This document shows, in pieces, positions 8,817 to 16,967 of a DNA stretch of 64,000 bases. The stretch is taken from assembly GCF_013375535.1 (NCBI RefSeq), contig NZ_JABXJG010000002.1, positions 930,001 through 994,000 of the forward strand. The letters run 5' to 3'. The notes below the pieces were generated by a model. It searched no databases. It was not told where the DNA came from and saw only the letters and a list, made by a program, of their open reading frames with translations. The DNA is from Sphingobium sp. 15-1 (lineage in GTDB: Bacteria > Pseudomonadota > Alphaproteobacteria > Sphingomonadales > Sphingomonadaceae). Within the stretch, counting starts at the first letter, position 1, and every line of letters begins with the position of its first letter. The translations under genes were made by a program, and so were the position numbers.

Positions 8817-9623
8817 TTGTCTGGGAATCTTGGTACAGCGATCGTAACCGGGGCTTCTTCGGGTATCGGCAAGCTTTTCGCCGATCGTCTTGCCTCGCGT
8901 GGCTATGATCTCTTGCTCGTCGCGCGGCGGGAAGACCGGCTTCGCGCTATCGCGGCTGATCTGGAAAGCCGGTTTTCGGTTCGCGCTGAAGTTCTGGTCG
9001 CCGACCTCTCCGATCCTGCGGGCGTCGGCTCCGTCTCGAAGCGCATTTCGGCCGATCCTTCGGTTTCGTTCCTGGTGAACAATGCCGGCTATTCCACGAT
9101 CAAGACGCTGGCCGAAACGCCGGATGATGTCATCGCCAACATGATCGCCCTCAACGTCACGGCTTTGACGACCTTGTCGAAGGCCGCTCTCGTGCGCTTT
9201 ACCGAGCGGGGTGCGGGCACGCTCATCAACATCGGCTCCGGCGCGGGTTTCGCGCCCTTCCCTGGCATCGGCATTCCTGTTTATGCGTCGACCAAGGCCT
9301 ATGTGTATCTCCTGACGAAATATCTTCAGAACGAGGTCGAAGGCACTGGTGTGAATGTGCGGCTGATCCTGCCTGGCGCCGTGGTTTCCGAAGGATGGGA
9401 CGTGGCGGGCGGCGCCGAGCTGGACCCGCTGCCGGACGCTATCGTCATGACGACCGAAGATTGCGTTGACTCGGTGATGTCGGGTCTGGAGCAGGGCGAG
9501 CCCGTCATCGCGCCGTCGCTGGCGGACCTGTCTCTCCTCGAAGCCTATGACAGCGCGAGCGGAACGCTCCTGCAATCGATGTTCAACGCCGAGCCTGCCG
9601 CGCGCTACGGCTTGAAGAAGTAA
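8817..9623 (+). CDS. Short-chain dehydrogenase/reductase
   Basis: A 268-residue SDR. The cofactor-binding motif is TGASSGIG, followed by NNAG, catalytic serine in INIGSGAG and YASTK (Tyr-x3-Lys). Arg residues after the second beta strand (ARREDR) suggest NADP(H) preference. The frame is open from 8736, but the TTG at 8817 has AAGGA six bases upstream and gives the typical family start (SGNLGTAIVTG). It is separated from the convergent GlxA-type regulator by a strong hairpin. Substrate unknown. Confidence 0.85.
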   Translation: MSGNLGTAIVTGASSGIGKLFADRLASRGYDLLLVARREDRLRAIAADLESRFSVRAEVLVADLSDPAGVGSVSKRISADPSVSFLVNNAGYSTIKTLAETPDDVIANMIALNVTALTTLSKAALVRFTERGAGTLINIGSGAGFAPFPGIGIPVYASTKAYVYLLTKYLQNEVEGTGVNVRLILPGAVVSEGWDVAGGAELDPLPDAIVMTTEDCVDSVMSGLEQGEPVIAPSLADLSLLEAYDSASGTLLQSMFNAEPAARYGLKK

Positions 9624-9635
9624 AGCCGCCTTCCA

Positions 9636-9672
9636 CGCGCAAGGCATCGCAGGTTGGTCGATGCCTTGCGCG
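9636..9672. terminator. Strong stem-loop between convergent genes
   Basis: A perfect 14-bp stem (CGCGCAAGGCATCG, 9636-9649, with its complement at 9659-9672) and a 9-base loop, 13 bases after the SDR stop and 30 bases from the end of the convergent regulator. There is no clean T run on either side, so it may act as a bidirectional RNA 3' end rather than a textbook terminator. Confidence 0.6.
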
Positions 9673-9702
9673 ATCGGACGGTCCTCCGGTCCGCGACGAT
9701 GT

Positions 9703-10674
9703 TTATCGTCCCCGGAAGCGCAGTCGATACTCTCCGGGAGTAAGGCCGACGATGCGCACGAACAGCTTTCGGAACGAAGACGTGTCGGCATAGCCCACAT
9801 CCCACGCGATACGGTCAATCGGCAGCACGCTCGATCGCAGCAGTTCCTGAGCGTTCGCCACACGCAGGCGCTGGCAATAGTCGGTGCTCGTCAGGCCCGT
9901 CGCCTTAAGGAACCGGCGCAGCAACGTCCGTTCCTCCAGCCCGCTTATCTCGGCCAGCCGCGCCAGCCGGGCATCGGTCGCTCCGGTCGCCTGTAGCCAG
10001 TGCTGGACCTTCAGCACGGCCATGTCGCCATGGTCGAGCCTGGGCGAGAAATTGCTGTAATAGCGTTGCTCGCGGCCCGGTGGGTCGCACAGGAAGGAAC
10101 GCGCAGTGTCCAGCATCACCGCGGACCCAAGAAAACGGTCGATCAGGCGCAGGCACAGGTCGGTCCAAGCCATCACCCCGCCTGCGGTCAATATATCGCT
10201 CTCGTCGATGAGCAGACGGTCGGTGTCGAGTTTCACGTCCGGGAAGCGCTGGCGAAAAGGCTCTGCAGCGTCCCAGTGCGTTGTCGCCCAACGCCCTGCC
10301 AGCAGCCCTGTTTCAGCGAGCAGGAACGCGCCTGCGCACACGGAGCCAAGCACGACTCCCGCCGCGTGGTGATCGCGCAGAAAGTCGATGAAGGGTGCCG
10401 ATGTTTCCGCTGTTACCGGCCCGTCAAGAGCTGGCGGAAGCAGCAATACGGTCGGCTCCGCGTCACCGCACCCCGGAGCGCTGTCGAACACCCTTTCCGG
10501 CCCCCGCTCCCCATGTTGCCAATGGCTGATGCACAACGCCGGCTCGTCCGATCCGCCCTCCGTTCTGGCCCGACGGTCAGCGAATGTCAGAAAGTCGGTA
10601 ATTCCCAGAACCGATGCGGCCTGTGCACCGGGATAGAGAAGGATGCCGATCTCCACCGGCGGTTTATCGGCCAT
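9703..10674 (-). CDS. GlxA-type AraC-family regulator (DJ-1/PfpI domain plus HTH)
   Basis: About 323 residues. An N-terminal DJ-1/PfpI class-I glutamine-amidotransferase-like domain (VEIGILLYPG; nucleophile-elbow cysteine in GSVCAGAFLLAETG; RWATTHW) is followed by a C-terminal AraC HTH (LEERTLLRRFLKATG, then DVGYADTSSFRKLF and GLTPGEYR). GlxA-type proteins are usually transcriptional activators of amine or amide catabolism. The start at ATG 10674 is preferred; a GTG at 10686 sits too close to the GGAGG. It is divergent from the isochorismatase-family gene at 10774, its most likely target. Confidence 0.88.
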   Translation of the reverse strand: MADKPPVEIGILLYPGAQAASVLGITDFLTFADRRARTEGGSDEPALCISHWQHGERGPERVFDSAPGCGDAEPTVLLLPPALDGPVTAETSAPFIDFLRDHHAAGVVLGSVCAGAFLLAETGLLAGRWATTHWDAAEPFRQRFPDVKLDTDRLLIDESDILTAGGVMAWTDLCLRLIDRFLGSAVMLDTARSFLCDPPGREQRYYSNFSPRLDHGDMAVLKVQHWLQATGATDARLARLAEISGLEERTLLRRFLKATGLTSTDYCQRLRVANAQELLRSSVLPIDRIAWDVGYADTSSFRKLFVRIVGLTPGEYRLRFRGR

Positions 10675-10773
10675 TGTCGGTATCACCCCTCCGAATGTCG
10701 TTCACGCCGGTATCAGCATCATTCTTCCAGCGCTATCCAATCCATCTTTCCACCATTTCGAAAGGAATAGTTC

Positions 10774-11334
10774 ATGGGCCAGCGCGCCATCGTGTCTGTC
10801 GATCTCCAGAATTTCTACCTGCCTTCGGGCCAGTTGCCGCTGACCGGCATTGACGAAGCCGTGGCCAACGCCGCTCGTGTGATTGGCGCAGCCCGCGATC
10901 AGAAAGACCCGGTCATCCATGTCCGCCACGAACTGCTCCCCGATACCCCTCTCTACGTTCCCAACAACCCGGCGGACGAGATCATCGCCGGCGTGACTCC
11001 GGTCGCGGGCGAAGAGGTTGTGGTGAAGCATTATGCGAACAGCTTCAGGGACACGCGGCTGAAGCAAGTCCTCGATGCGCACAATATCGACGCGCTGGTG
11101 GTCGTGGGCGCCATGAGCCATATGTGCGTCGAGGCGATTTCGCGCGCCGCTTCCGATCTGGGATACACTGTCACCATTGTCCATGACGCCTGCGCGACGA
11201 GGGATCTGGAGTTTGAAGGGACGTTGGTGCCGGCTGCGCAGGTCCATGCCGCAAGCATGGCCGCGCTGGCGTTCGGCTATGCCACCATCACTTCGACAGC
11301 GGAATGGCTGTCAACCGCCTCCGCTCTCGCATAA
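10774..11334 (+). CDS. Isochorismatase-family cysteine hydrolase
   Basis: A 186-residue isochorismatase-like hydrolase with the catalytic Asp10 (VDLQNFY), Lys85 (VVVKHYANS) and Cys118 (GAMSHMCVEA). Members hydrolyse amide or imide bonds (nicotinamidase, N-carbamoylsarcosine or carbamate-type substrates). The ATG has AAGGA ten bases upstream. It is transcribed divergently from a GlxA-type regulator, an arrangement often seen for inducible amidases. An amide substrate is likely; its identity is unknown. Confidence 0.88.
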   Translation: MGQRAIVSVDLQNFYLPSGQLPLTGIDEAVANAARVIGAARDQKDPVIHVRHELLPDTPLYVPNNPADEIIAGVTPVAGEEVVVKHYANSFRDTRLKQVLDAHNIDALVVVGAMSHMCVEAISRAASDLGYTVTIVHDACATRDLEFEGTLVPAAQVHAASMAALAFGYATITSTAEWLSTASALA

Positions 11335-11745
11335 AGGGCCGGAGGCGCTGACGCGCCCTGCATCATATGACCGCGTAGCCAGGCCGGCATAACCAAGACG
11401 CGCGCGGGAGCCGGCGCCCCCCGCGCGTCCACTTGCGGCACCCCCTGCAAGACATGGGGAATATTGCCGCTGCAAGCGTTGCTTAAAGAGCAACCTTGAG
11501 CTTCCCCTTATGCCATTGGACGATTTTGGGATGGGTCATACAAAAATAACGAGATTTTCGTTCGGCTTCGCGAGCCGCGCCCCGTCGCTTGAGCGTCGCG
11601 CTAGATGGGGGATGCTTGCGCGGCTGAGAGAGGGTCGGCTCAGCTCTGCATTTGTCTTGCCGGCAAAGGCAGCGATGCGGTGGGCACAGACGAAAACCGA
11701 AGCAAAGCTCGCTCTTCAATAAGTGAGCAAATTAGGGACACACTC
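11335..11745. other. 411-bp intergenic region upstream of the aldehyde dehydrogenase
   Basis: No gene is supported here. It contains one copy of the GTTGCT-N5-AGCAAC palindrome (11478-11494), 251 bases before the aldehyde dehydrogenase start. A stretch around 11622-11634 looks superficially like the CTGAGA part of a TPP riboswitch, but the rest of that aptamer is missing. The end of the region is AT-richer than its surroundings and probably holds the promoter. Confidence 0.5.
11478..11494. promoter_or_regulatory. Palindromic operator candidate, copy A
   Basis: GTTGCTTAAAGAGCAAC: perfect 6-bp arms around 5 bases. It is one of five copies in the window. It ends 251 bases before the aldehyde dehydrogenase start at 11746. 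Confidence 0.6.
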
Positions 11746-13266
11746 ATGACAACAGACCTGCGCGCCCCCCGGACGGACTTGCCCGAGCTTGCACAGGGTC
11801 TGGGAAATTACATCGGCGGACGATGGGAAAACGACGAGGCCGAAACCTTCGCAGCGATCAATCCAGCCACCGGCGGCGAACTTGCCCGCCTGCCACTCAG
11901 CACGCGGGAAACAGCGCGCAGGGCGGTGGTGCAGGCAAAGGCCGCGCAGCGCGCCTGGGCGCGCCTTTCGACATGGGACCGGGCTACGCTGTGCGCGTCG
12001 ATCAGCGACGCAATTGCGGCCGCGACCGATGACCTCGCCCGGATCCTGTCGATGGAACAGGGCAAGACTTTGGCAGAAGCCACCGCCGAAGTGACGGCGA
12101 CGGCCCACGGTTTCCACATGAGCGCTGAATTGGCGCGCTACATGACCGGGGAAGTGCAGACCGGCCAGACCCCCGACCGCCAGTTCCTGACGCAGCGTCA
12201 TCCACGCGGTGTCTATGCGGTGATTACGCCGTGGAATTATCCCGTCATGATCCCGGGCGAATATCTCGCACCCGCGATCGCGACTGGCAACACCGTGGTG
12301 TGGGTGCCTGCGCCCACCACCTCGCTGGTCGCGGCCGCGCTCATGCGCGTCATCGCCAGCGTCGGCCTGCCGGACGGATTGATCAACCTGGTGCTCGGAC
12401 AGGGCGCAGTCGTGGGCGATGAAATCGTCGGCCATGAAGACGTGCAGGGCATCGGCTTCACCGGTTCGACCAGGACGGGTCGGAGCGTCGCGGAGCGCGG
12501 CGCCGGCAAGCCGATGCTGCTGGAACTGGGCGGCAACGGCCCCGTGATCGTCCGGCGCGACGCGGATCTCGATCTTGCGGCGCAGGCCGCGGCGGTGGGT
12601 GCCTTCATGAACTCGGGACAGATATGCGCCGCCACCGGCCGCGTTCTCGCCGATGCCGCGATTGCTGAGGAACTGGCCGAAAAGATTGCCGAGATCGCAC
12701 GGTCGCACAAGCCGGGCGACCCTCTGCACCAGGGAACCACCATGGGGCCGCTCAACAATGCTGCGGTCGTGGATAAGACTCGTGAGCATGTCGATGAAGC
12801 GATCGCGGCAGGTGCGCGGTGCCTCACCGGCGGGCATCTATTGCCGGACCTCGGTAGCGATTTCTTTTACGCGCCGACGGTGCTGGCCGACGTCACCCCT
12901 GACATGCGGGTCGCGCGGGAAGAGACATTCGGGCCAGTGGTTCCCGTGATCGCGCTGGACGGCGACGACGAGCTTCTGCGGGTCGCGAATGATACCGAAT
13001 ACGGCCTCACCATGTCGATTTTTTCGCGGGATATGGAACGGGCGCTGGCAATGTCGACCGAGCTGTCGGCTGGCATCATCAACATCAACGCGCATACAGT
13101 GACATGGGAAACGCACATGCCGCTGGGCGGCGCTTCGGGCACGAAAAGCGGGATCGGACGGCTCGGTGGCCGTCACACGATCGAGGCGATGACCGAAATG
13201 CGGATGGTTACCATCCCGGCGCCCCGTTACGGCAGCGTTGCTCCCCATGGCAAAGACAGGGACTGA
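11746..13266 (+). CDS. NAD(P)-dependent aldehyde dehydrogenase
   Basis: A 506-residue ALDH superfamily protein. It has the active-site glutamate motif MLLELGGNGPVIV, the nucleophilic cysteine in NSGQICAATGR, PWNYPVMIPGEYLAPAIA, GFTGSTRTGR, and the family C-terminus. The frame extends to 11605, but the ATG at 11746 matches the family start (LGNYIGGRWEN shortly after). Upstream lies one copy of the shared palindrome, so it probably belongs to the same regulon as the TonB receptors and ridA. A NTF2-like gene and the D-aminoacylase gene follow on the same strand. Substrate is not identifiable; succinate-semialdehyde-like or aromatic aldehydes are equally possible. Confidence 0.9.
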   Translation: MTTDLRAPRTDLPELAQGLGNYIGGRWENDEAETFAAINPATGGELARLPLSTRETARRAVVQAKAAQRAWARLSTWDRATLCASISDAIAAATDDLARILSMEQGKTLAEATAEVTATAHGFHMSAELARYMTGEVQTGQTPDRQFLTQRHPRGVYAVITPWNYPVMIPGEYLAPAIATGNTVVWVPAPTTSLVAAALMRVIASVGLPDGLINLVLGQGAVVGDEIVGHEDVQGIGFTGSTRTGRSVAERGAGKPMLLELGGNGPVIVRRDADLDLAAQAAAVGAFMNSGQICAATGRVLADAAIAEELAEKIAEIARSHKPGDPLHQGTTMGPLNNAAVVDKTREHVDEAIAAGARCLTGGHLLPDLGSDFFYAPTVLADVTPDMRVAREETFGPVVPVIALDGDDELLRVANDTEYGLTMSIFSRDMERALAMSTELSAGIININAHTVTWETHMPLGGASGTKSGIGRLGGRHTIEAMTEMRMVTIPAPRYGSVAPHGKDRD

Positions 13267-13352
13267 GGGCTTCGTCCGATGCGACAAGGGGGAGAAAATA
13301 GGCCCGCTCGATTGCGGAGCGGGGCGGCACCCATATCACCGGCCATCCCGGC

Positions 13353-13745
13353 ATGACTGATATGTCGATACAGAATGAAGCGATGATCCGGCAGGCGAGG
13401 TCGGCGTTCAACGACGCCCTCGTCAGCAAGGATTTGCCGGCAATCGCTGCTCTTCTTCAGGACGACTATGCCGTCATGCCGAGCTTTTCGACCCACTGCT
13501 TCGACAAGCCCAGCATTCTGGACGTCTATCGCAATTACTTCACCGATCCCGGCTTCATCACCTTCGACCGCACGCCGGACAGCATCATTCTCGGCTCCGA
13601 TGGCAAGCGATCTGCCGAACTGGGGCGGTGGCGCGGACTGTGGCGCGGGCAATCCGCCAGGGCCGGAATCTATCATGCCGCTTGGCTCCTCTCGGACCAG
13701 GGCTGGAAGCTGGCCAAAGAAAGTTACGTGCTTCTTGAGGGCTAG
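13353..13745 (+). CDS. SnoaL/NTF2-like (DUF4440-type) protein
   Basis: A 130-residue protein with the cone-shaped NTF2-like pattern: an N-terminal helix ending in ALVSKDLPAIAALLQDDYAVMPS, then alternating strands ending in WKLAKESYVLLEG. Such proteins are small enzymes or binding proteins; no catalytic residues are diagnostic. An alternative ATG nine bases later is possible. It lies between the aldehyde dehydrogenase and the N-acyl-D-amino-acid deacylase, 47 bases before the start of the latter, and may be co-transcribed. Confidence 0.7.
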   Translation: MTDMSIQNEAMIRQARSAFNDALVSKDLPAIAALLQDDYAVMPSFSTHCFDKPSILDVYRNYFTDPGFITFDRTPDSIILGSDGKRSAELGRWRGLWRGQSARAGIYHAAWLLSDQGWKLAKESYVLLEG

Positions 13746-13792
13746 GACGCCGCCGATTGCGCCAGCCTTCCAAATATTTTCAAGGAACTACG

Positions 13793-15238
13793 ATGAACAA
13801 CGATCTGCACGACGGGCCATTCGATCTCATTTTCGATCAGGCCACCGTCGTCGACGGCACGGGCGAGCCATCCTATGTCGCGGATGTCGCCGTCAGCGGC
13901 GATCGGATCGGCATGGTCGGCGATCTGCGCCACCGTGCTGCTGTCCGCCGTGTCGATGCCAGCGGCCGAATTCTGTCGCCCGGTTTCATCGACGTTCATA
14001 CCCATCAGGACAATGCATTGCTGGTCGGGCCGGAAATGGCGCCGAGCGTGTCGCAGGGCATCACCACTATCATCACTGGAAATTGCGGCATCAGCCTCGC
14101 GCCGCTGGTGCGCGATACGGTGCCCCCTCCCCTCGACCTGCTCGTCTCCGGCACGTCCGGTCCCTTCATATTTTCCACGTTCGCCGCCTATCTCGACGCC
14201 GTGCGTTCCGCCTCGCCCGCCGTCAATGCGGCTCCGCTCGTCGGGCATTCGACGCTGCGGGTCGCCGTGATGGACGACATCACCCAGCCCGCCACCGAGG
14301 CGGAGATCGACGCGATGAAACGCCTGCTCGACGAGTGCATGCGGTCGGGCGCGATAGGCATGAGTAGTGGGCTTTTCTATCCGGTCGCCCGCGGCAGCAC
14401 GGCCCATGAAGTCGTCGCCCTGCTCGAAGTCGTATCCGCCTATGGCGGCGTCTACACGACGCATATGCGGGACGAAGCCGACGCGATCATGGACGCGCTC
14501 GATGAATCCTTCACCACTGCCCGCAGCGCCGACGTCCCGCTTATCATTTCGCACCATAAATGCATGGGCCACCGCAACTTCGGCCGGAGCGTCGACACGC
14601 TGGCGCGGATCAATGCGGCCGCCGAAGAGCAATCGGTCGCTCTCGATGCCTATCCTTACATCGCGGGATCGTCCTCCCTCCTGCACGATCTGGCTGCCAA
14701 ATCCAGCTCCACCCAGATCACATGGTCGACGCCATATCCGGACCTTGCCGGGCGCACCGTCATCGACATCGCCACGGAATGGGGCATCAGTGAAGAAGCG
14801 ACGATCGAGCGGCTGAAGCCGGGCGGCGCCATCTACCATATGATGAGCGAGGAGGATCTGGACCGGATCATCAGCCATCCCAAATGCATGATCGGCTCCG
14901 ACGGACTTCCCCACGACAAGATGCCGCATCCTCGCCTGTGGGGCACGTTCCCGCGCGTTCTGGGCTATTTCTGCCGGGAGCGTGGCCTGTTCCCTCTGGA
15001 AGACATCGTTCGCCGCATGACCCAGTTGCCTGCCCAGGAATATGGGCTTGTCGACCGCGGAACCATTCGTGCCGGTGCGTTTGCCGACCTGGTTCTGTTC
15101 GACGCCGACCGCATCGGGGATCGCGCAACCTATGCAGAGCCGACTAACGCTGCCGACGGGATCGAGATGGTCGTCGTCAACGGTCAGCAGGTTGGAGGCA
15201 CGCGTCGTTCTGGCCGGGTTCTGACGCGCCAAGCTTAA
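13793..15238 (+). CDS. N-acyl-D-amino-acid deacylase family amidohydrolase
   Basis: A 481-residue amidohydrolase of the D-aminoacylase/dihydroorotase-like type. It has the zinc HxH motif in FIDVHTHQDN, GITTIITGNCGISLAP, GHSTLR, the metal-ligand regions TTHMRDEAD and ISHHKCMG, and the late Asp in IGSDGLPHDKMPHPR. It ends with the typical RGTIRAGAFADLVLFD. The ATG at 13793 with AAGGA upstream is preferred over 13757. It would remove acyl groups from N-acyl-D-amino acids in the cytoplasm, which fits the D-aminopeptidase-like and D-amino-acid dehydrogenase genes in the same region. Confidence 0.9.
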   Translation: MNNDLHDGPFDLIFDQATVVDGTGEPSYVADVAVSGDRIGMVGDLRHRAAVRRVDASGRILSPGFIDVHTHQDNALLVGPEMAPSVSQGITTIITGNCGISLAPLVRDTVPPPLDLLVSGTSGPFIFSTFAAYLDAVRSASPAVNAAPLVGHSTLRVAVMDDITQPATEAEIDAMKRLLDECMRSGAIGMSSGLFYPVARGSTAHEVVALLEVVSAYGGVYTTHMRDEADAIMDALDESFTTARSADVPLIISHHKCMGHRNFGRSVDTLARINAAAEEQSVALDAYPYIAGSSSLLHDLAAKSSSTQITWSTPYPDLAGRTVIDIATEWGISEEATIERLKPGGAIYHMMSEEDLDRIISHPKCMIGSDGLPHDKMPHPRLWGTFPRVLGYFCRERGLFPLEDIVRRMTQLPAQEYGLVDRGTIRAGAFADLVLFDADRIGDRATYAEPTNAADGIEMVVVNGQQVGGTRRSGRVLTRQA

Positions 15239-15313
15239 TTAAGCGGCCTTAAGAGGCATCATCGATCCCGGCCGCCCCTCCCGTCTCAGCGGCGAGGCGC
15301 GCGGGCGCACAGA

Positions 15314-16180
15314 TCAAAGCGCCGTCAGGCCCGCCAGCGCCATCTTCGCAACCACTCTCGCGCGCCGCGCGATCATGTCTCGCCACAGAGATGACTGCGG
15401 ATAGAAAAAGTGCATCAGATCGCACCGTATCGCCTCGACCGCAGGGTCGTCGGGATTGCCCTGCGCCTCCGCCCAAGCGTCTTTTATCATCAGTTCGGTA
15501 AAGCGATCGGCATCATAGGTACCGAATTCCAGACTGATCGGGAGAAGCCGGGCAGCGGGAAGCATTTGCCGGACCCCCTGCGCGAGATCGCCCTGCAGCT
15601 CGTAGGGCAACCCTTTCCGGTCTTCGAGCAGCGCGACGAACGGTTCGTCATACCACGCCCGCAACGCGGAAATCTCCGGAGAACCGGGCGTCTCGGTGCA
15701 GATCAATGTGCCTACCCCGAAAGGCCCCAGGCCCGTGTGCAGATCGATCAATGCGACAAGGCTGGCCGGCTCGAGCATGTCTTCGACCACCTGCCGTAAC
15801 ACGTCATGCGACCAGCTCGCCGTGCTGCCGCCATAACCCAATCCTGTGGCGCTATCATATTGGCCCTGAAACACCGCCTGCGCATGGGCATCGTCGCCAT
15901 GTTTCCGTCTGAACCGGGCCACGGCCTCCAATGCCTTGTCGGGCGTCGGCGCCCGCAGACAGTCGAGGAACCCATCGCGTATCAGCGCGGCATGCTCCAC
16001 ATTGGGCGGCAGCAGGACCGCCCGGTCGACGAAGCTGCGGTTGAGATCGATATTTTCATGCGTATGCCGACGTCGCCACGCCGCTCCCCAAGGATTGAGC
16101 ATGTGAACGAGCACGACGCTCGTATCTGCGGGAAGCCCATCGCGCGCCAGGTCGTCCAGCGCGGCACCTGGGTTGGAAGC
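15314..16180 (-). pseudogene. M14/DUF2817-family hydrolase, N-terminally deleted remnant
   Basis: The reading frame gives the C-terminal two thirds of a DUF2817 (M14-like metallohydrolase) protein: SVVLVHMLNPWGAAWRR, DLNRSFVD, then DLHTGLGPFG and SLEFGTYD. Intact members are about 360 residues and carry the zinc motif HGxEG about 25-30 residues before the LVHxxNP motif. That part is absent, and the upstream DNA is instead the esterase remnant in other frames. Coding similarity begins at roughly 16180-16200. It is therefore probably inactive. Any protein would start at an internal codon such as the ATG at 16114. Confidence 0.8.
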
Positions 16181-16826
16181 ACCTGCTCGTCGCCACCGAC
16201 AGATATGAACAGGCGCGGCTTGCGTTCGGCGGCGTCGAGCCTGGCCGCAAAAGCGGACAGCTCATCGAACAGCGCAAATCCGTTCCACCATAGCGAAGGG
16301 CTTGCAGGGAAGAAGGGAAGGCGTCCGGCCGGCTGAGCAGCGCATAGGCGGTGAACAGACCGCCAAGCGAATGGCCGAACAGGGCGCGGTTCGATGTGGA
16401 GGCATCAGGATAGCGATGTGCGATTTCGGGGACGAGGGTTTCGATCAGGAACGTCAGCAGCGCTTCGGCGCCGCCATATCGCTCACCGATCAATGCGGTC
16501 AGACCGACCAGCGACTGGATATTTTCCGCCCTTATCGCAGGGGTGAGGTCAGATGTGCGCAATCGCGAGAAGGTCGAGAAATCGGTCGTGCCATAGCCGA
16601 TGCCAACCACAATCGCTCCCGGCCTCGTGCCGCCCATGGAAGCCAGCCGGACAATCTCCGCAGCCACCGCGAATTCAAAATCGGCGTCCATCACGAAAAA
16701 TACGGGCACATCTGCGATATCGGACGACAGCCCCGTGACCCGCGCCACGCTGATCTGGAAAGGACTTCCCTCGCCAGTATGAGGCAACTCGAACTGATCG
16801 ATCAAGGCCTGGTTGGGCGCGCTCAT
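16181..16826 (-). pseudogene. IroE/Fes-like (COG2819) esterase, frameshifted and C-terminally deleted
   Basis: From ATG 16826 (GGAG upstream) the frame reads as an esterase with GIGYG and the nucleophile motif FGHSLGGLFTAYALLSRPDAF. After that it turns to nonsense. A different frame then supplies the expected continuation (PFFPASPSLWWNG, then RKPRLFISVGGDEQ). The switch corresponds to about one missing base near 16316, next to a short G run. The family's last ~70 residues, including the catalytic His, are missing because the sequence runs into the DUF2817 remnant. The frameshift alone could be a sequencing error; the missing C-terminus could not. Confidence 0.8.
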
Positions 16827-16967
16827 CGGGCGCTCCAGCACCGCCGGATAGCGGGCGGCGCGATCATGCCGGATCTGCTTCGATCGCAATCGACCCCAGC
16901 CAAAGGCAGCGGTATATCAGACCAACGGGGCCAATCCAGCCCACAGAGGCCCGTCCGCCCCATGCGG

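Noticed and set aside
10515..10537. GTTGCC...CACAAC pair resembling the 17-bp palindrome
   Set aside because: Spacing is 23 bases, the arms differ, and it lies inside the GlxA-type coding region.
11615..11680. TPP-riboswitch-like CTGAGA segment upstream of the aldehyde dehydrogenase
   Set aside because: Only GGCTGAGAGAGGG resembles the aptamer; the second conserved part (CCTGATxxGGxTAATxCC) is absent and the downstream gene is unrelated to thiamine.
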